From Oscarella lobularis (taxonomy: Eukaryota; Porifera; Homoscleromorpha; Homosclerophorida; Oscarellidae): a DNA stretch of 64,000 nucleotides. This document shows, piece by piece, positions 57,795 through 64,000 of the stretch. Location: NCBI RefSeq assembly GCF_947507565.1, contig NC_089191.1, positions 1,302,001-1,366,000 of the forward strand, in the 5' to 3' direction. The translations under genes and the position numbers were made by a program. The first letter of the stretch is position 1, and the number at the start of each line of letters is the position of its first letter. The notes below the pieces were generated by a model. It searched no databases. It worked only from the letters and a program-made list of their open reading frames with translations, and was not told the origin of the DNA.

Positions 57795-58650
57795 ATTGCC
57801 TTGACTCTGATCCTGTATGCTTTGTCGGTGACGTGGCTGAGTCTTGCACAAGGCTGTGAAACGGCATAGGATTTTTCCCTTTTTCACACTACTTGCCCTT
57901 GGGTCAGTTTTATCCAACGCAAAACGCATTTCGAAAAGAAAATTGTCTTCTAAGATGCTGCCTTGACTCTGATCCTGTATGCTTCGGCGGTGACGTGGCC
58001 GAGTCTTGCACAAGGCAGTAAATGGCAATTCATGTTTTCCTTTTATAACGTTGCTTAGAAATCTGTTCTACTCCCATGAAAACGCAAGTGAAGAGGAAAA
58101 TGCTCTGCCCTACTGCTGCGTAGACTCTGATCCCGTATGCTTCGGCGGTGACGTGGCTGAGTCATTCACATGGCAGTGAAACGGCAAGCATTGTATTCCT
58201 TTTTTAACGCTACCGGCTCTTAAATCCAAATAAAAACGCATTTGGAAAGGAAAATTGTCTTCTAAGCTGCTGTCTTGACTCTAATCCTGTATGCTTCGGC
58301 GGTGACGTGGCTGAGTCTTCCACAAGGCAGTAAATGGCAATTCATGTTTTCCTTTTGTATCGTTGCTTAGAAATCTGTTCTACCCCTATGAAAACGCAAG
58401 TAAAAAGGAAAATGCTCTGCCCCACTGCTGCGTAGACTCTGATCCCGTATGCTTCGGCGGTGACGTGGCTGAGTCATTCACATGGCAGTGAAACGGCAAG
58501 TATTATATACCTTTTTCAACGCTACCGCTTTTAAATCCAAATAAAAACGCATTTGGAAAGGAAAATTGTCTTCTAAGCTGCTGCCTTGACTCTGATCCTG
58601 TATGCTTCGGCGGTGACGTGGCTGAGTCTTTGCACGAGGCAGAGTAATTG
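57795..58650 (+). repeat. Array of six hairpins in the right SAM-gene intron
   Basis: Units of about 58 bp near 57,797, 57,959, 58,118, 58,271, 58,432 and 58,584; period about 155-160 bp, with alternate units more alike (about 313 bp higher order). Each reads outer stem GCCTTGACTC ... GAGTCTTGCACAAGGC, or GCGTAGACTC ... GAGTCATTCACATGGC, around GATCCTGTA, a TGCTTCGGCG (TTCG) mini-hairpin and GTGACGTGG. The GATCCTGT and ACGTGG blocks resemble the ATCCTGTC and ACACGG blocks of the left hairpins. Confidence 0.85.
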
Positions 58651-59160
58651 CAGGCATGCCTTCCTATTCTAAACTCTGTATAGTATGTAAAAATCCAAAC
58701 ACCGCCTAAGAGAAAGTTAAGGAGCCATACTGCTGTTTTCATGTGGGATTCGGCGTCACAAAGCAGCGACTTTGTAAGCAGTTTCTCCTCTTGTAAACCC
58801 TGCCAGTATGTGATTCAGTCTTCAAAATTGAGCATGCATCTACTAAGTATAAAACCGCACTTGCTGCTGCTTTAACACTGCCCCTGCATGATGCATGATT
58901 CGACCTAGAGTTGGCTTACACGGTCGAACTAGGCTGGTCAAACAAAGGTGCCACAAGAGTTAACTGCATTAAAATTGCATACGTTTTTGCCAATGGTATA
59001 AGAAAGAGACATTGAATCGATTACTTTTCGCATTTATTTTAGTGAGAAATATAAAACTTAATTTAAACTTTTTAGAAAGCAGAAATAGCTGATTCTCTTA
59101 ATGAAACTTCTGCTCATCAGGGCAATCCAGTCAAACTGTAAGGACAGTTTGTAATCTCTT
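58651..59160. other. Remainder of the SAM-gene intron
   Basis: No further hairpin unit is seen after 58,650. A small exon-like piece (KAEIADSLNETSAHQGNP, 59,075-59,140) follows a TTTTTAG acceptor. Confidence 0.35.
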
Positions 59161-60891
59161 ATTTGTTGCAGTACCATTTATTGGCTAGAGAATTTCAACC
59201 GACCTCCAACAGTCTAAGTGGAAATTTCGATGGAGACTTTTCTTTCTCTGTTTCCACTCTATATTCGCAAGAATTAATTACTCTTCCTGAGGTACTTCTA
59301 TACGGCATTATCGATATTCCCTCATTACATAGTTCAGGACAGCGATGATGATGATACAGAAGGGGCTGTATCTTTTCCTCAATCACAAGAAGAAGAGGTT
59401 TGCCTTTTCTTTAGTGCTTAGATATCATCCTTTAGAAATTTTAAATGCCGTAGGTTACTGAAGGAAAACCTGGAAAGGCAACATCAACTACTCCTATACG
59501 TAATGATGGCAAACTTTCTGCAAACAAAGTAAATTTTAAAAAACTTAATAGTACAGTTTGTAAATTTCTTTAGCGTCCATCTGCTGCCTCTCCTTCTTTC
59601 TTTACTACGCCAAAAGCGTCGGATGGAGGTGCTCTTCCAAGCCCTTGCCCTTTGCCTTCAAGTTTTCGCCCCCACGTGCAAGTTGCAGTTGACAGTGGAA
59701 ACATCAATGTTGTTCGAAAGGACTTCGTTTATGACGTCACCGAGTTTTATCGGGGCATTTGTCCGAGACCAAGCGCAAAAGAGTACGCGACGATTGGAGC
59801 AACGCTGGTGAAGAATTTTCCAAGTTTGACTGATCCCCTGAACCCTGGAGCTCCCTGGGTAAGTAAAAAATTCGGTATTAAATAAGGTTGCTTTATTGAA
59901 CTCTTTTCTGCAGAGCACATTAGTTAAGGAAGTTCAGCAGCGATTTCGAAACGGAAGACGGCAGGTGAAGATGAAACTTACCCTTCTCTCTCCAGAACGC
60001 AAAAAAATGCCAAAAATGGAAAATGATGCCAAAAAAAACAGTTTCTACTACAACTAACAGCAGCGAACTTTTCTCAGCATCGGACAGAATTTCCCATGAA
60101 TTCCGAGGAAATCGCTCACATGCAGTGCTAAAGGGGCTCATGGAATCTTGCTTCACTTCCAGACGTGAATGGATTACATCTGAATGTCCAACAATTGTGC
60201 AAATTTTGGAACGCTTTCCATTATTTCTCATGACAAATGGGTAAAACCTGCCTAATTATTACAAAGTGTACTTATAAAACGATGCTCTTTTACATAGGTA
60301 CTTTATGAATTTGAAAAGATAGCAAAGAATAAAATTGCAAAGACGATGGCTGTAAACTGGAGGAAATGGGCTGCAATTATTGTTTATCAGGAGTTGAATG
60401 ATAAGAATTCAGACTCTATGAGTCTTTTGGCAATCGAAGAAATTCTTAAGGGGACGCAAAGACAAAAAAGACAATTGGAAACAATTTTCAAAATTGTTAA
60501 GGTAATTATGTTTCTTTAATAATTTTATACCAACTTTAACATGTGCATACAGGCGGCTGCTGAAGGAAAAGATGCTGGTGTTTTCAATACAACAGTGGCG
60601 TCACCGTCTATGATCTTTATTGAAAACGACGACACCTTTACCCAAGCGTTTATTGCAGCAGAAGGAAAGCCGCTGTTTGAAGTTGAGAAGCCTTCCGTTG
60701 AAAGAAGCTTGATTGCCCTCCTCGCTGCCTACTACGTCTTCAATTTATCATATCCATAACAATATTATGGTTTTCTTATGTTTTGTCAAGACATTCTTAT
60801 GGAACGTCGTGAGAAGGCGAGAAGAGACACTAAGTACAATACGTATATTGCTAGCCTGAATTCTGCTATGCTTTCCAAATGAGGCAATAAA

Positions 60892-61454
60892 GCACGATGA
60901 CGCACGTCTTCTTTGTGTTAAACTTACACACCATTTCAATTTATTTACATGGGCGTAATTATAGCATGAGCGAATCGTGTCATTCGTGATGCAGTGAGAT
61001 GACACGCAAACCCTAGGTAAAAATGACTCGATTGTTTTAAGTGTGTTTTGTTCAACGGAATATATAACATAAGGATCACTATTTGCAGACATTATCGTCG
61101 AGACTTTGTACTGCACTTGCATGAAGCTGCTACACTGAACACTTTCGGAAAATCATGCGACCCGCGCGCATACAGAAACGTTTTCGCAAAGACTTTCATT
61201 TGCAAAAGCAAAAGTGGCTGAGATTAAAGTCATTTTACATGGCTTTTCAGTAGGTCCTACGACACTAGGATTATTTCAGCTTTCAGCGGAAAGCCATTGA
61301 ACACTTCTGATTAAAACCAAAATTGGATTTTCTTTGGACATCTAAGAAACTTTAGTCTAACTTAACTTTAGTATAAACAGATTAACTAAATTGTAAGAAT
61401 AGTTCAAAGAGATTTCTGCTGAAAAACTCCAAAATCGAATGACTGTTTGGCTCC
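60892..61454. other. No gene seen
   Basis: Lies between the SAM-gene poly(A) signal and heptamer array A3. A 124-codon minus-strand frame (60,748-61,122) overlaps the SAM gene end and is a shadow. Confidence 0.45.
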
Positions 61455-61605
61455 ACTTTCAACATGCAACATGCAACCTGCAACTTGCAACTTGCAACTT
61501 GCAACCTGTAACATGTAACCTGCAACTTGCAACTTGCAACTTGCAACTTGTAACTTGCAACTTGGAACTTGGAACTTGGAACTTGTAACCTGTAATTTGA
61601 ACAAG
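61455..61605 (-). repeat. Heptamer array A3, inverted relative to A1/A2
   Basis: Plus strand reads CAACATGCAACATGCAACCTGCAACTTGCAACTTG and so on, about 20 units: the complement of the GTTGCAA array at 51-52 kb. The last units drift to GGAACTTGGAACTTG before the Tigger sequence begins. Confidence 0.95.
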
Positions 61606-61813
61606 CGCCAGGAGTCACTCGGTCTTTCGACCTTTTTCGGCCATCCGCGGTAATTTTGAATGCTGCGAATACATTTGTTTTGGGCAAAAGGCAATACCGG
61701 TAGTATAACGCGGTTTTATCAAAAATGAACATTTGGTCCAGAGAAAGACCTTCGCCAACGGTAAATTCAAGGAAAGACACAATGAACTTCCGTAGCTGCC
61801 AAATCATTGACAT
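61595..61813 (-). pseudogene. Tigger gene, first-Asp part, cut off at 61.6 kb
   Basis: Minus strand: RKFIVSFLEFTVGEGLSLDQ, MFIFDKTALYYRYCLLPKTN, GRKRSKDRVTPGACSN. This matches the Tigger pattern GLTLDQIFNADETGLYYR ... KKSKERVT.MACSN; the first catalytic position is FDKTALYYR, with Asp kept and Glu changed to Lys. It ends exactly where array A3 begins. The continuation (second Asp) is at 50.9-51.1 kb. Confidence 0.75.
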
Positions 61814-62176
61814 ATGTGATTTGAGAACATCTTTTCGAAGCTCTTAACTACTTTCGCTATTCCAATGAAACTTTTCCTTCAGATAGTAGCACCCTTCTCC
61901 CTTATTATGTGAGATGATATCTTTAGCGGTTAAGGATACATTAGGCGATTCTCAAGGAACAATGTGAGTTTAGCAGATCCAATCCTTGACATGAGTTGAG
62001 AACATCATAGCCAATCTCCTAAACTACTTGTGCAATTCGAATAAAACTTTTTCTCTGTTTGTGGCACCCCACTCTCTTACTTTAAAGAGTATATAATAGT
62101 TAATATCAAACCCTCTCAAGAAAATATTTGGCAATGTATGGAACCATGTGAGTTCCGACATACCGAATCTTTGACA
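61806..62176 (+). repeat. Imperfect tandem repeat, two ~180 bp units
   Basis: CATTGACATATGTGATTTGAGAACATCTTTTCGAAGCTC ... is repeated from 61,985 as CTTGACATGAGTTGAGAACATCATAGCCAATCTCC, sharing ACTACTT, CAAT(G/A)AAACTTTT, CACCC.ACTCTC.TTA and CTCAAG blocks. 62,177-62,431 has CAATCGAT-rich short repeats and no gene. Confidence 0.6.
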
Positions 62177-62431
62177 TGCGTAAAATGAAATTATCACTGC
62201 CTAGCTCCTTAATCGATCGCCTGCTGCAGTCGCCAGACAACTTCAAAAACATTCGCAGCAATCGATTTGGACAATCAATTACAGAAGGCGATTACAGCAA
62301 TCGATCACAGCAATTGATTAGATTCGATTGCAAAATTCTACTACAAATATCGATTGCAGCAACCATAAACAGCATCTGAATACAGCAGTCCATTAATTTT
62401 GTTTAATTATTGTCTAGAAGTAAAAGAGAAT

Positions 62432-63890
62432 CTACAAACCAAGTTCAAGTGCAAGGAACCGCAGCGATTCTTTCGTATACCTGGCCCTTGTGGTGAACTT
62501 CGCGTCGCCTTTGTCGCTTCTTAAACCGACCAAAGAGGAGTCGTTAAAAGAGGGTTTGATGTTAATTAAGGCCGATAGCCTGAACTCGACTAATGCAGTT
62601 CTCCAAGCAGCATCGTCTGAACAAAGAATTTTATCACCAGGAAAAATGCCTTTTCGCGGAACAATGGACGTTGAGGATTTTCTTCTTGTCAAAGCCGTGT
62701 ATGTTTTACTTCACACGTATGGCAACCACTCTTTCCATTTTTCGGCCACCACTTCTTATTGTTAAACTCCAATTTGCCGACATTGTGCCATATCATTCCA
62801 AAAGAGATACCCAGATTAGGCAAAGGCAATGTGGGAAAAGACAATGTGAAGATGAAAAGATGAAAGTTACAGTTTCTTTTCATTATTATTTGTCGACGGC
62901 CTGTTGGAGTCGTTTGTTGTCGTTAGAAAACAAAAGAACTTCGCGTCAAAGGTCGTCCGCGCCTGGTCCGCGCTTTTCAAATCTTGAAAAAACTCATATA
63001 CATATAAAGTTCTAATAATGCTGAATTATAAAGCTGGAATACCGGCTTGTCACTCGCGCCTCAATTCGGCGATATCTTTTGACTTTGTGCACAAGCCGGC
63101 AGACCTCGCCCTGAAGGTCGTTCCCGCTTTTCAAATCTTGAAAAAAACTTGTATGAAGTTTTAAATCATGCTGAATTAAAAAAGCTAGAATACCGGCTTC
63201 TCGCTCGGGCTTCAATTCGGCGATATCCTTTTTGACTTTGTTCACAAGCCGGCGGACCTCGCCCTGAAGGTCGTCTACGCATTTCAAATCTTGAAAAAAA
63301 CTTATATAGTTGTAAATCATACTGAATTGAAAAAGCTGGTTTACCGGCTTCTCGCTCGCGCCTCGAATCGGCGACAGCCTGCTTGAGTTGTTTGCTGTCG
63401 GCAACATTGAGCTCCGAATCTTAAAATTAAAATTACGCTCTTTTAACGACGAAACCTCATGTCAATTAAAAGTATAACCGCCTCCCCTAACTCCGATACT
63501 TTTTTCTTTGGATTCTGCAGAGTAAACAAAATAATGCAGCCTAAGTAGTTGAATTTCCTCATAAAAGATGCTTCCGCTCGCGAGCGATGCGAGGAACGAT
63601 AGCTGCAGCCGTTTCTCTGTTGTGGCATGCAGAAATATAGTAGCGGTCAGTGAATCCGGAATTATCTAAAGAACACTGAGACACTCATTAGCATTTAAGA
63701 GGAAAAGCGTGCAGAAGGTACAGAAACTGGTCGTCTTGATGGCTTTTTGGTATAGAAATCAAAATATATTAGAAAGATTGCATAGATATTGAGAAGATCG
63801 CGTAGACATGTTTTTCTACTGTCACACCGATTAGATAGAACTTTTCGACAAAGGTCCATCAATTCCTCGGCAAATGCTTGAGGCACAAAC
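62432..63890 (-). CDS. Unrecognised gene with repeated coiled-coil exon, partial
   Basis: Minus-strand exon-like pieces: QAFAEELMDLCRKVLSNRCD and DSRKTCLRDLLNIYAIF (63,886-63,760); LQLSFLASLASGS (about 63,590); DSELNVADSKQLKQAVADSR (63,410-63,345); DLKCVDDLQGEVRRLVNKVK with DIAELKPEREA (63,290-63,195); DLKSGNDLQGEVCRLVHKVK (63,140-63,055, frame lost afterwards); and a shorter version near 62,980. Each repeat starts after TTTTTCAAG and ends at GCCG|GTA, so one exon of about 95-100 bp with its intron has been duplicated in tandem. The peptide is helical and charged, a coiled coil. A C-terminal block ILCSDDAAWRTALVEFRLSA ends at 62,432. I do not recognise the family. Confidence 0.4.
62950..63370 (-). 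repeat. Tandem exon-intron repeat, about 160 bp unit
   Basis: Three to four units share TTCAAATCTTGAAAAAAACT, AATCAT(G/A)CTGAATT and ACCGGCTTCTCGCTCG landmarks at about 62,980, 63,130 and 63,285. See the gene entry 62,432-63,890. Confidence 0.85.
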
Positions 63891-64000
63891 GTTGTACGAA
63901 CCTAAGATGTACCTATTATTTGCGTATTTTCACGATTTTCATTTACTGTGTAATAGAGGGGATGCTCCAAGATAGTGTACACACTTGCTATAATAATTAG
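63891..64000. other. Window end, nothing seen
   Basis: AT-rich sequence with no feature I can support. Confidence 0.4.

Larger units (their letters stand above)
57450..60882 (+). pseudogene. SAMD3-like SAM-domain gene, right copy
   Basis: Exon 1 57,450-57,522 and exon 2 57,600-57,724 give the SAM-like domain (MSSNDIATFMRGLGEPADLI; DEELDYSALELLLRDNEEL; CPTLKMRLKLKSIFQDF). A long intron holds the hairpin array. Later exons: QDSDDDDTEGAVSFPQSQEE (59,340-59,396), VTEGKPGKATSTTPIRND, then 59,574-59,860 with PSSFRPHVQVAVDSGNINV, RKDFVYDVTEFYRGICPR and LTDPLNPGAPW, GNRSHAVLKGLMESCF with CPTIVQILERFP (60,110-60,240), NWRKWAAIIVYQELND and YYVFNLSYP. A frame change is needed at an A8 run (60,031-60,038), and TAA at 60,757-60,759 cuts off a tail that still reads RRDTKYNTYIASLNSAM to 60,882. 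Poly(A) signal 60,886-60,891. Confidence 0.72.
51112..61605. mobile_element. Large composite element, right SAM / transposase / kinase module
   Basis: About 10.5 kb inserted into a Tigger gene. Inner edges are heptamer arrays in inverted orientation (GTTGCAA-type at 51.13-51.39 and 52.09-52.45; the complement at 61.45-61.60). Inside lie kinase(+), transposase(-) and SAM gene(+), the mirror of the left module. About 50 codons of the Tigger seem to be missing at the junction, so either a deletion accompanied insertion or the array replaced them. No clean target duplication was seen. The limits are therefore inferred. Confidence 0.55.

Noticed and set aside
39409..60891. Recent palindromic duplication of one locus
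   Set aside because: Introns, intergenic DNA and hairpin arrays are not alignable and proteins differ widely, so the copies are old and separate.

Overview
The window reads as animal nuclear DNA, not bacterial. Coding blocks are split by 45-70 bp introns with GT/AG borders, poly(A) signals (AATAAA) follow stop codons, base composition is AT-rich, and nearly every protein family present is a metazoan transposon family. An early-branching or marine invertebrate (a sponge would fit) is my guess; no rRNA, mitochondrial or marker gene settles it. I found no tRNA, rRNA or CRISPR array. Almost no ordinary host gene is visible, so this is a transposon-dense, gene-poor stretch.

Layout, 0-39 kb: a graveyard of mostly broken elements. 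In order: a Tigger/pogo transposase end (3-851); a Tc1/mariner-like pseudogene (932-1950, minus); a Mutator-like transposase relic (2.4-3.1 kb) and its better copy (15.5-17.8 kb, minus); a ZSWIM3/MULE relic followed by a PHD finger (3.9-6.5 kb, minus); two DUF6589 genes (10.5-11.3 kb plus; 11.8-14.9 kb minus, the latter with an N-terminal ZAD-like finger) with a RecQ-like helicase scrap between them; a BED-hAT relic (19.0-19.8 kb); integrase-core relics (20.1-21.1, 30.9, 37.0-38.1 kb); HECT-like scraps (21.3-22.0 and 48.7 kb); a MITE with TTA target duplication (21,993-22,388); two Ty3/gypsy integrase pieces (24.9-25.8 and 30.0-30.2 kb); a second Tigger relic (26.4-27.1 kb); and one element that still looks intact, a 1.7 kb pogo-like transposon with TIRs, TA duplication and one open frame (27,898-29,622). 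Satellite-like repeats lie at 9.0 kb and 33.0-34.4 kb.

Layout, 39-62 kb: two copies of the same three-gene module lie in mirror orientation. Each holds a SAM-domain (SAMD3-like) gene, a C2H2-finger transposase-like gene divergent from it, and a coiled-coil/protein-kinase gene convergent with the transposase. Left copy: SAM(-) 39.45-43.1, transposase(+) 43.2-46.2, kinase(-) 46.2-48.25. Right copy: kinase(+) 52.85-54.25, transposase(-) 54.36-57.2, SAM(+) 57.45-60.9. The proteins are only about half identical by eye and the introns do not align, so two related elements seem to have inserted independently. The right copy splits an older Tigger gene, whose two halves lie at 50.8-51.1 and 61.6-61.8 kb, and is edged by inverted arrays of a GTTGCAA-type heptamer. 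Introns of the module genes carry arrays of a hairpin whose outer stem changes in a paired way from unit to unit.

The last 1.5 kb holds part of an unrecognised minus-strand gene with a repeated coiled-coil exon. Several lesions are one-base shifts at A-runs, so assembly error has to be weighed against true decay.
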